A DNA stretch of 64,000 nucleotides from assembly GCA_036346255.1 (NCBI GenBank), contig CM070640.1, positions 36,947,238 to 37,011,237 of the forward strand. The letters run 5' to 3'. Below, piece after piece: positions 10,404 to 21,239 of the stretch. Source of the stretch: Ampelocalamus luodianensis (taxonomy: Eukaryota; Streptophyta; Magnoliopsida; Poales; Poaceae). The notes under the pieces are model-generated. The model did not search any database and had not been told where the DNA came from. It was given only the letters and a program-made list of their open reading frames with translations. Within the stretch, counting starts at the first letter, position 1. Each line of letters opens with the position of its first letter. The translations under genes were made by a program, and so were the position numbers.

Positions 10404-13400
10404 ATGCGTCCGCTTATCCGAAGCGCCTGCTGCCTCCGCGCTCGTGTTCGCGCTATGGCCACGCTTCCCGCGGCCGCCGCCTTCTCCTCCACCCGCACCC
10501 CCTCCACCTCCACGTCGCGCCCTCACCGCCTCATCCTCGCCCGCTTCCTCCCCCTCGCGCCGCCGCCGGCCGGGGCGAGGGCGCTCCGGTCGTCCGCGGC
10601 GGCGGCGGCGGCCGCCACCGTCGAGGTGGGCGGCGTCAAGATCGCGCGGGAGGGTGAGTTCTCGCGTCCCACGGTGTTAAAGGCGGGATCTTGAGAGGGT
10701 AGGTGGGTTTGGGAGGTGGAGGGTTCTAGGATTCGGCAGTGGAGAGGTTCTTGGGCTTGGTTATGGCCTTATGGGTGCTTGCATTGTTAGAAACATAACT
10801 TTTTGGGGGTAAACTTGTCTAACAGTTGGATTTAGGAGTTCTTATTGCCGTCGCATCGGAGTCGATATGTGTAGTGTGTAGGTGTGTGAATTGGGTTCGA
10901 ATTCCCAAGTTGTTGCATTCTTAGGTAGCTTCTTGGCATTGTAGTTGCTGCGCAGTCACTGGAATTGTACCATTCAAGAGTGGTTGCATTCAGAGATCTA
11001 AAGTCATTAATCAGGGTGTTAATATTGTATTGGAATTGGTGGGAATTGCATTGCAATGTATCATGCTCTCTATCAAGTTAGTTAGTAGCTGCTGATTTGT
11101 TTCATTGTTCATGGCCTTCGCAGATGTTGTGAAGGAGGACGATCCGACGAACAACGTTCCAGACACAATTTTTTCGAAGATTGGTTTGCAGCTGCATAGG
11201 AGGGATAACCACCCCCTAGGGATTCTGAAGAACACTATTTACGACTACTTTGACAAAAATTTTCCCGGGCAGTTTGACAAGTTTGATGACCTTTGCCCTC
11301 TTGTTTCTATCAAGCAGGTATGAGTTATTAATCTCTTGTATTAGCGTGAGTGTTAATTAACCTGAATTTTAGCTAAAGGAATCTTCTGCAATCATAATAT
11401 ACCATGAACATGGTAGCAGTAGCAAGTCCACCCGTGAATAGGTAACAATTCTAATCATATGGACATGGTAAAATGAAAACTGGTACTTGGCGGTGGAAAA
11501 GAGTGAAAAAAATGCTAAGATGAAAAATTGTTAAAGAGACAATTTGCGTGTTCCTTTCTTCTCATGGCATCTCCCCTTTTGCTAGTGAATGAGCACTTGT
11601 AGTTGCTGTGTGTTTGTTCTCCAGATTCATACATCTACTGTTAAAATAAACTATGGTTGTTGTTGGCTTCTTGCTGACCTTGAGGTGGTGCTTGCTGCAG
11701 AATTTTGATGATGTCTTGGTTCCTGCTGACCATGTAAGCCGGAGTTATAATGACACATACTATGTTGATGCTCAAACTGTCTTGAGGTGTCATACCAGCG
11801 CTCATCAAGCAGAGCTGCTAAGGGATGGACGTACACACTTTCTTGTAACTGGGGATGTTTATCGTAGGGATTCTATTGATTCAACTCACTATCCTGTCTT
11901 CCATCAGGTAACTATGCTTTGCCAGATTCACTTAAATGTTTCTGAAGAAAGGATAGTTCTGATGATCTTCCACACACACAGATGGAAGGCTTCCGTGTCT
12001 TCTCTCCAGATGACTGGTCACGTTCTGGCATGGACGGAACAGCGTATGCAGCTACAGACCTCAAGAAAACGCTGGAAGGCTTGGCAAGACATCTATTTGG
12101 TAAAACGTTTATAGCTTGTTTCCTTTTCATCAAAGGAGATGATAAAATAGATTCACGGATCAGCTAAAGTACAGAGAAACATAATGTGTGCAGGTGCTGT
12201 GGAGATGCGATGGGTTGACACTTACTTCCCGTTCACTAACCCATCCTTTGAACTCGAAATCTATTTTCAGGTTGTTATACTAAGCGAATCTAAGTATTTT
12301 GATAGCCTTGTTTCTAAGTAAACATTTTACACAGCTTGTGTTGACATGATACCTGTTCTGAAGAACTTTCTCACCTTTGCAGGATGACTGGTTGGAAGTT
12401 TTGGGATGTGGAGTCACCGAGCAGGAAATTTTGAAAAGCAATGGTAGGACAGATCATGTGGCATGGGCCTTCGGACTAGGCTTGGAGCGCCTAGCAATGG
12501 TCCTCTTTGATATTCCAGATATTCGACTCTTCTGGTCAAATGATCAGCGGTTCTCATCCCAGGTACTGCTACTACTATCGGGCTATTGGTTATCTCACTA
12601 TTTGGGTACGTATTTTGTGTTAGCATATTCATCAAACACCTGAGAGTCGTGAATATTTGTGTGAAAAATAGTTGTTCATGTTGAGGTTATATGTTCTTTC
12701 AATGTGCCGATATTTTCAGCAGAGCTCTCTCTCTCTCTCTCTTGCCCCCCCCCTCCCCGCGGGCGGATCTGAAGGACTATATATTTCTCAGCCTTGAAGG
12801 ATTTGAGTGATGTTGATTTAATTACTAGTAGTAAACATGGTTATTAAGGCGTCGCCTAAGCGTCGCTTAAGCGACGCTTAGGCGGTAAGGCGCTGCCGGG
12901 TGCTAAGGCGTCGCCCCGCCTTACGTCGACCCCGCCTTGCCGCCTCCTCCTCGCGCTCCTCCTCCCGGCTCCCGTCGCCGCCGCGCAGCCTCCTCGGGAC
13001 CTCTCGCCGCGGTTCCTCGTGCCCTGCCGCACCTCCTCTCGCCGAGAGCCTTCGGTGGAGAGGAGGTAGAAGGAGAGAGAGAGGAGCCGGAGCTAGCCCG
13101 GATCTTGGAGTTCGCCGACAAGGTGCAGGGCCACCTGTCGCCTCGCCGACCGCTTCTCAAGCCCTGCCGAGGACCTCGAACGACGACGATGGCTCCTCCA
13201 CCATGCAAAGCCGCCTCCGGATCTCCCGCCACCGCCGGATCTGGCGAGGCGGCGCTGGGGCGCGGGAGGAGATGGCGCCGCGAAGGCGAGGAGGAGGCGC
13301 GGAGGGCGTGAGGGCGCGCGCGCGCGGCGGCGAGAGGAGGTGGCGCGGCGCGGCGGGCGAGAGGAGGCGGCGAAGAAGATGAAGTGCAAATGCGTGAGCG

Positions 13401-16400
13401 TGACCTTCATCGAGCAGCCGGGCAGGGGAAAAGACTAGGCGCGGCAAAGCGGCAAAGGGGCAGCCGGCCACCAGATCTTCGTGGCGGATCTTCGTAGCTT
13501 CCAACCGCTGCTGGGATCTTCGCGCCTTCCGACCGCTGGTTCGCCGCCTCCGCATCGCCGCTTTAGGTATATGTAGGCGCCGCCGCCACGCCTACCGCTA
13601 AAAGGTGTGAGGGGGGTGGGTCGCCTCGCCTCGCCTTACCGCCTTAATAACCATGGTAGTAAATTTGAAGTTCTGATGTAGAAAACTTGTGTTTCCTTAT
13701 GTAGTTAACAAGTGATAACTGATAAGCTTGGTTTCAACACATGCTCAACACTCAGAATACTTTCTTTAATTTAATTAGGTACCATGCCATCTTTTTAATG
13801 TTATTGCAATAATATTTATTAAAGGCTCTAATTAGTTTAACCGCACAGAATTTACCTCATGACTTTATGTTGACCTAACTTGGGATTAACAAGGGGTGTC
13901 CAACTTCTTTGTATTTACTCTTATAAACTTTATGGCTAAGATGTGCATGTTGTTATTATTCAGTTCTCAGAAGGCAAGCTTGGTGTCAAGTTCAAGTCAT
14001 TTTCAAAGGTAATGTAGTCTCAACTTTTCTTTTCCATTTGTAATCTATACATCATCTGTTGATAGAATAATTTGCTCCAATATTGAGAGTGGTTCTGCAT
14101 CTTGGCAAAGGCTAGAAATAATGTAGTCTCAACTTATCTTTTCCATTTGTAATCTATACATCATCTGTTGATAGAATAATTTGCTCCAATATTGAGAGTG
14201 GTTCTGCATCTCGGCAAAGGCTAGAAATCACTATGATGCTGGAGATAACTGCTACCATCTCGCTGGACTCCTTTGGCTAAGCAAGCATGTTCACTGGAAC
14301 AAATTAAACCAAATCTTCTGTACCTGGATCACTTTAGTTTGGATCATCTAGCATTAGAAACTGCAGCATACATTCTTTGCGCCATCTAGCAGAGAAATGT
14401 GGTGAAACAAGGCATTCAAAAATGAAATTGTTTGTTTATGCATTCTAATATGATTTGCATCGCTTACCACGATTCATGTATGTACACTTTGCAATAATTG
14501 CATCAAGCATATCCACCAACGTTAACCTTTAACTTCTTTATTTTTGTCTATCGATTATCCTAGCTGACTGTTTTTCCTGTTCTACAGTTTCCACCTTGTT
14601 ACAAGGATATGAGTTTCTGGATAAACGATGCATTTACAGAGAACAATTTATGTGAGGTTGTCAGAGGAATTGCTGGAGATCTTGTAGAGGAGGTATGAGC
14701 TAATTGATTTCGACGCATAGTTGTAGATTGAATTTATGTTAAGCACTTGCCTTATTTTAGTCATTTCAAGTTTGTTTGATCCTTCACTTTTTGCCTTTTG
14801 TAATTTCCTATAATAAGTGGTACGTCAAACAATAGCGGATTATTATAAGTATTAAATGGAGCACTTCAGTACTGTATTAAGTAATAAATCTCCAGATTAA
14901 GTAGAGGTGTACCGTCTGGTCATTACAATCTTATTGAATGTGTGCTGTACTTGTGCTGGCAATGGATTGTCTTATTGCCACTCTTTCCTTGCGTTTTTTT
15001 ATAGCTCTGTTAGCTGGTTATGGTATGCTTTCAGTTCATTTCCATGAACCAACTCCTTTCAATGGCCACATATCATATATGCATATAGTTAAAACTCTTT
15101 TATTGAGACATGCTATGGACGTGGGTCCAGTGGCATCGGAGGTGAGCACTGTAGCGTGTAAACAGTGCATAATGTTAGGATTCCTTGTTTAGCCATAACT
15201 TTCTTAATGGTCAGGTCATCAATCTATGTATCTCTTATCAATTAGGAAAAAGTCCATTTTACACCTTTAAACTCTTGCGAAAGTCTGAAAATCACCTATG
15301 AACTACAAAACCGGACACCCAAGCCCCCTCAACTATCAATACCGTTCACTTTACCCCCCTTAACCTAAAGGGTTAAGTATACGTTTCGTCTCTCAACTCT
15401 TGCCCTAGTTTAGTTTTCGTCCCTCAATTTCAATACCATAACAACCCTCATACTGTCAATACCGCGCAAAAATCATCCCTTCATCCGTTTTAGAGTGGTT
15501 TTGAAGGTGGTTTAGTGCCACGTGGAAAAAATATTTTTTTTATTGCCACGGGGAGTCCGCATCAAAATCTATTCCTCAGCTCTTCCATTCTCCCCCCAAT
15601 CTCCCCCTTCTTCCTCTCCACTTCCTCCATGGCGCCGCCTCCTCCTGGCGCCTTCTCCCTCCTAGCGCCGCCACCTCCGGCCGTTGCCTCCTCCTCTATT
15701 GCCGCCACTACCGCCGGCTGCGCCGCCCGCGCGCAGCCCTCGGCCCCAGCTCGCTCGCAGCTCCCTACGCTCGGTCCTCCCACACGGCTCCCGAACAGTT
15801 GCTGCAGCTCCAGGAGCTCGCCCTCCAACTCCTCTGCCTCCGAGGATGATGAGGCGGCGGGCGGAGCCGAGGAGGCAGGCAAGGGCACCGAAGCTGTGTG
15901 TGTGTGTGGGGGGGGGGTGCCGCTAGTGCCGTGGCTGCTGTCGGCGTCCATTGCCATCAACATCTTCCTCCTGGGCTCCGATGGATGACGACAGGAGGTG
16001 GAGCACGAAGCTGGAGAGGAGGCGACGACGGAGGAGGTGGGCGCCGATGGCGTTGCAGGCGTCTAGGAGCCCGACACTGGTGTCGAGGTGCGCTGCGATG
16101 GCGGCCGCGTCCCCCTCGCCGGCGAGCGCAAGCGGTGTCGCCGACCGTGATCGCAAGGAGATCCGCGAGGCACGCTAGCGCGGCGAGCGGGGAGGCCGGC
16201 AGGGGCAGCAGCTCGAGGCACGACGCCACGCCGCGCGCCGGCGGGCGCTTCTTCTTGCTCCGCCCGAGGCGCCTCGGCGCCGGTGCGCACGGCGGGCGGC
16301 GGCGGTTCAGTGGGGACCGGCCGGATCCATCTCGGTTGGAAGGGAAGAGGGGAATCGGGAGATCTGGTGGAGGAAACTGTGTGGTGTGGATGCTAGCGAG

Positions 16401-18975
16401 GCAGAGGGGAAGAGACGACGAAGAAGGCCTTCTCCATGCCTCCTCCTCCATCCAGCCTCCTCTCCTCCTGGCGCCTTCTCGTTTCCTCCAGTGCTGTCAC
16501 CACCGGCCCTCTTGGCTCGCCGCCGCTCCGGCCGTTCGGTTCTCCTGCACGCTCGACCGCGCCCGTGAGGTCTACTGCGCCCGCGTGCCTCCCGTGGCCG
16601 GTGCCACCTTGGCCCGACCCCGCTCTTCCCCTACCTGATCCAGCGCGGCGCCCTCGGCTCCCTACGCTGTGCCTCTTATCGGGGAGGTCGCGAGGCAAGA
16701 GGAGACAAAGCAGGTACCGGTCCTTGAAGGCGTGCGCAGCCTCCTCCTCCTGCCGGCGCGGCCATCCTCTCACCGCCTCTCGCCTAGGAGCTAGGAGTGG
16801 AAGAGCAGAGCAGTGGTGCGAGTGATTGAGCCGCAGATGTGCAGTGCAAGCGAAGAGGTGAGGAGAGGAGCAGCTGAGTCGAGTGGGCTCCTCGAGATGC
16901 ATGCTGGCAATTTTTTATCCAACTGAAAAGCCATGTAGGTCAAACACCAGTCAAAACCACACTAAAACGGATGAAGGGATGATTTTTGCGCGGTATTGAC
17001 AATTTGAGGGTCGTTATATCCGGTATTGAAATTGAGGGACGAAAACTAAACTAGGGCAAGAGTTGAGGGACAAAACGTATACTTAACCCTAACCTAAACT
17101 GAGGTGATTTTGTCTAACGTGGCGCTGACATGGCACTGGAATTGGCTGTTTTTGGCTGACTTGATGCCATGTTAGCAAGAGATTGCCTATGTGTCGTCCA
17201 CGTAGATCCCTTCCCCCTGCTTTGTCTTCTTCCTCCCTCTGTTGGGTCATGCCCACGCCGCCTGAGCCACCCCTGTGCGCCTCTGCTGTGCCCACGCCAC
17301 TCCCTGCCACCCGCGTGCCCCGCCTGCGCCCGTGCGTGCCTTCCCTGCTGCGCCTGTCACCCAGGACCGCCAAAGTCATCGTGCGCGTCAGCCCCGCCCC
17401 ATCGCATCCATGCGCAGAGCCGCCCATGCCGCTCCTCAGGACCGCGCGAGCTCCTCGCACCTTCAACGACTCCCCTTCCTCTTCTTCTGCTACAAAGAGG
17501 TCATGAACCCCTCACTTGCCTCCCCACTTCTCCCCTCCTCTCTCTCGGTAAGTCTCCCCAGTGAATCGACCGAATTCGGTTTTCTTATCCCTTTCTGGCC
17601 GAATCCCCTTTGTCAGTGGCATCCGAGCTCTTCGCCGCATCAGTCCAATCACCGGCGCCAAGAGCACCGCACCGACGCCTCAAGGACGCCCCAAGCACCG
17701 CCAAGTTCCATCTCCCTCTCCGGCGAGCCCTCCACGCAAGCCACCTGCCACCGCACAGGGTCGTCGTTGACAAGCCGCCTTGAGCCTCCCCGTCCCTCGC
17801 CGTCGCTTCCAGTGAGCTCCACGGACCTCCAGGATGCTCATGCCCCTCTTCCCCGGCTCAAAGCGCCACCAGGTCGCCCTCGCCGCCATGGCCGCGCCCT
17901 TGCCGCTGCTCCATACAAATGATCAAATAATCATCCAACACTCCAGGTTGGAAATGCGGTCGGAGAGGTGGAGCGGGACATCGCGGAAGGCTCAGGCGAT
18001 GGACGGGGACGGCGCAGTGCTCGAGGACCTCCATGTGCACTTCATTCAACCACCCCCACTCGTTTAGTTCCGCGATGTGGCGATGTGGCTGCGAGGCAGA
18101 GCGTGTCGGACTCGGCGTCGCCTCCTCGCTGTTGTCCCTAGAGGAGGAGGAAGATGGGGCCAAGGTAGCCACTGGGGTCACCGACCTATTGTGGAGAGAG
18201 GATGAAGGAGATGGGGATAGAGAGAGAAGAAGAGGAGAGGGAGGTAGAAGAAGAAGCATTGGAGAAGTCTGCCACGTCAACGAATTTTTTATTTGTATAC
18301 GCCACATCAGCCAAAAATCATTGTGGTTTCGTGACAAGGGGGTGTTTTGCACGGTTTGGATAGTTAGAGGGTGAATAATGTCTGGTTTTAGAGTTCAGGG
18401 GTGATTTTCAGACTTTCGCAAGAGTTAAGGGGTGTAAAATGGACTTTTTCCTATCAATTATCATCAAGCAAAGAAATAAACAAAGTTCTATAGTTCCTCT
18501 CTTCTTCTCAACTGGGCCTTAAAGCCTTGGCGGCGGCATGCCCTCGGTCCTCGGACCCTTACCCAATCATGTTCATAACAGACATGTTAGATATTTTAAT
18601 CTGTTTGACTTAAAATACTAGCATCCATTTGGTGAGCATTAGGAGCCTGATCTTGTGCATTAAAATTAGTAATTAGGTGATATAATGGGAACTTGGGAGG
18701 CTCATCAAGCTATACTGTTGTTCGTTTGCAGGTAAAACTAATTGATAATTTCACCAACAAGAAAGGCATGACAAGTTATTGCTACAGGATAGCATATAGG
18801 TCAATGGAACGTTCACTAACAGATGAGGAGATTAACGACATGCAGGTACATGCAACGACTGCCAAGACACGATTTTAGATGCTATCTTAATTGGATTTTG
18901 ATCATATCTACAATTTGATTGCAGTGGAATGTCAGGGAAGCTGTAAAAAGTAAATTGAAGGTTGAGTTGAGATAA
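10404..18975 (+). CDS. Phenylalanyl-tRNA synthetase, organellar (10 exons, 446 aa)
   Basis: Charges tRNA-Phe with phenylalanine in mitochondria and/or chloroplasts as a single-chain class II enzyme. Exons: 10404-10653, 11124-11317, 11701-11907, 11982-12099, 12194-12270, 12383-12562, 13964-14008, 14588-14692, 18732-18845, 18925-18975; all introns are GT-AG and the phases join without a frameshift (1341 nt). Motifs: HTSAHQAELLR, then RRDSIDSTHYPVFHQMEG (motif 2), GLGLERLAMVLFDIPDIR (motif 3), and a C-terminal FDX-ACB anticodon-binding domain from FPPCYKDMSFWIND to the end. The first ~80 residues are rich in Arg, Ala and Ser with few acidic residues, as in organelle-targeting peptides. A second in-frame Met at residue 18 could be an alternative start. 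Length fits plant organellar PheRS (about 430 aa). Intron 8 is swollen to about 4 kb by nested MULEs. Confidence 0.95.
12836..13655. mobile_element. hAT-like non-autonomous element in PheRS intron 6
   Basis: Terminal inverted repeats CATGGTTATTAAGGCG/CGCCTTAATAACCATG are flanked by a perfect 8-bp duplication GTAGTAAA (12828-12835 and 13656-13663). An 8-bp TSD indicates the hAT superfamily. The 820-bp interior is strongly GC-rich, unlike the AT-rich intron around it, and open frames in it have no recognised family. The left subterminal region holds a palindromic CGTCGCTTAAGCGACG. Confidence 0.8.
14011..14229 (+). repeat. 109-bp tandem duplication in PheRS intron 7
   Basis: AATGTAGTCTCAACTT starts at 14011 and again at 14120, followed by near-identical sequence through GGCAAAGGCTAGAAAT. 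The duplication begins immediately after the intron 7 donor and copies two bases of its downstream context, but not the exon side. Confidence 0.85.
15370..17089. mobile_element. Second MULE nested inside the first
   Basis: Terminal inverted repeats GGGTTAAGTATACG/CGTATACTTAACCC continue for well over 100 bp. A perfect 9-bp TSD TAACCTAAA occupies 15361-15369 and 17090-17098. Because its flanks are the outer MULE's left subterminal sequence, it inserted later. The interior is GC-rich coding-like sequence best read on the - strand (next entry), making it a Pack-MULE candidate. Confidence 0.9.
15610..16290 (-). pseudogene. Captured gene fragment, possibly ROH1/BYPASS1-like
   Basis: On -, one frame reads AAHLDTSVGLLDACNAIGAHL (about 16120-16060), resembling the YLD-SVKLLD-CNA segment of the plant BPS1/ROH1 (DUF793-type) family. 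A neighbouring - frame (15963-15562) has an acidic EELEGELLELQQLFGSRV helix that could be the downstream part of the same protein. The pieces lie in different frames without an identifiable splice between them. What is seen is one convincing motif; family assignment is tentative, and it is not a functional gene here. Confidence 0.4.
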
Positions 18976-20779
18976 AATAGAGCTAGTTCACGTGTTAACA
19001 AGGAACTAAATTTGCCTATCTTTTTATGTAAATCCATTTGAAAAGTATATTGATCTATGGAAAAAAACTGGCTTATTTGTTCTGTATTGATCTGCCTCTT
19101 GTATTCCGTTGAGGGAAAAAGGTCTCTTTCACATCATTGGCAATTTGGCACGCCTTACATCTTGCAGGATTGTAACTATAATAAGACAGATCGTCCATAG
19201 CTCTCAATTTTGAATCAAACCAATATTCGGAACAAAATAAATAGCAGTTTTCCTGCACTTATTTTTCTTCCTTTGTACAGAATGAGAACATGTTTAGTTT
19301 ATGTATGAGCATGTCCAGATTGAGAAGAATATTATACATGCATTTACCAGTTGTTAATTGGGGAAGTGAATAGTGAATATTATTCCTTAGGAAGATAGCA
19401 AGTAGACGTCGAGTGCTGATAAACGCCCGGCAGGATATAAGAACTGTGACCAAAGGCAAATTCACTGTGTACTGTGAATGATGATGACTTTCACTGTACA
19501 AAATTAATTAGTGATGCCATGATCTATGTGCAAATTGCTGTTAGTGAAAAAATAATCTGATGCAGGATTGATAATTAGAAATAAATTCATGTATAACACT
19601 AACTCATCTATGCACATAGAAACTATTTTTTACATTTTGCTAGAAAACCAGAGAAGCAAAAAAAGTTCAATTCTGTTTTCTTCCGTATACTTTGTCAAAC
19701 AATTGTTACTTGACAAGAAAGTTTGTAACTGTGTACTACTATAACAAATACAATTACATCATTTAAATTGCAAGTATAAAAATTCTGGAAGGTGCTCGGG
19801 GTTCTGAGTTCTGATGGATCCCAGTGGGAAAAAAATCTTCTCATGAATCTGGAAAATGTTGATAATGATTGGACTTAAAATATGCCTTCCAACTAAACAT
19901 CTATCGAAGTGTATCTCTCTCAATGTCAGGTGGTACTAAATAGCAGCCATTCCCGCGAGTTCACGAAGCTTCTCACACACAGCGAAGGTGATTGCTGTCT
20001 GGGACTAATCTTGCAAAGGTGGCAGTCCCAATGAAAAATTGAGAGCTTATTAGGAAATTACAGTGGAAGGAGGGGAAAAATATATGATTAATTCAAGTAG
20101 AATCTGTATTGGCTGTAAAGCCTGCAGTAGCAAGTGCCCACCAAAATCCTGCAACGAAGTACTACTTTATATACAGATGGAATTATATACAGATTCACAA
20201 AAAAGAAAAATATACGTTTCAATGTTAAAAGTATGAAAACTGATGGAGATGCATATAAGTAGATAAATAATGCTTTGGACAGTTCTTAATAAAGAAAAAA
20301 ACTATTGCTGATAATCTGTAATACACTTTCCTGCTGATATTTGATTAGCCACCATTTTCCGTAAGTATCCCAGTAAAGCTAGCATGTTTTTTTTTTGGGT
20401 GTGAAGAGATGAAAAATCACTACAAGATAGCATGTTGAAGAATGGTAGAATACAATGACAAAATAATATATGTAATTCATGGAATCCTCACCCTTTATAA
20501 AGTGATTTTACACCCTCTGTCAGCACAACCTACAAACTAAGAAAGGGCATGAAGTATCAGAAGACAGGGAGTGTGTATAAGATAAATTAGCAGCCAGAAA
20601 AACATGGTCAGGTCAACCACAGTAAGTCGAAGAAGTATGTAGGGTATTGACATCTCCAATTTAAAGGAACTGGGAATATGATGAATTTTTTACACTTCAT
20701 TCCATAAATAAGTTATACATAAAGCATGGCCAGTGCGCACAACCTGACAGTTTGTCCCCTAACCTTTGCCCTTCGTAGC
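18976..20779. other. 3' flank of PheRS and AT-rich intergenic DNA
   Basis: AT-rich sequence after the PheRS stop codon. No further coding exons, RNA gene or element with clear ends was recognised. The 3'UTR and poly(A) site must lie in the first few hundred bases but cannot be placed precisely. Confidence 0.5.
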
Positions 20780-20784
20780 AAGCA

Positions 20785-21237
20785 TGATATGATATGGCGT
20801 GGATGAAGAGAGAAAAGATCTAACGAAACGATAGCTGGCGAATATGATGGTGGCAAAAGATTAGTTTATTTCTTGATTGCTTTTTCTCAACTACATGTGC
20901 TGCCTTTATAGTCTAGGCGCAAGGCGATTTCGGCTAACCCGAATCAGATAGGCACAAACTGATTTAGAAAGTAACTAACTCAATCTCTAACTTAATATCT
21001 AACTCTACCTTAACTTAATATCTAACTCTACCTTATCTCTTACTAACCATATAGATCACCTCCTCCATACTATTCGGCTGCCATACCATGAATAGTAACT
21101 GAGTCCCGTGCTGCTATAATACTGAATCTGACACGGCTACAGAAGCTGAATCGGCAACATGCCTTCTGGCTGAAGCAGCCAAGGCGTCTCGATGCCGTCT
21201 TCTCTGATATGTCTTCCCGACAAACGCGTTCACAACA
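20785..21237 (-). repeat. 3' LTR of the gypsy element
   Basis: 453 bp, related throughout to 25350-25853 but lacking a stretch present in the other LTR around 25398-25460. The two LTRs differ at many sites, so the insertion is not recent. Confidence 0.9.
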
Positions 21238-21239
21238 TT

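Larger units (their letters stand above)
15245..18451. mobile_element. MULE inserted in PheRS intron 8 (outer element)
   Basis: Terminal inverted repeats starting GGAAAAAGTCCATTTTACAC on both ends extend over about 100 bp with mismatches. A perfect 9-bp TSD TATCAATTA lies at 15236-15244 and 18452-18460. This diagnoses a Mutator-like element. It shares TIR and subterminal sequence with the Pack-MULE at 1207-2429. No transposase is seen. The interior between 17100 and 18360 is GC-rich and may contain captured host sequence that I could not identify. A second MULE (15370-17089) is inserted in its left TIR region. Confidence 0.9.
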
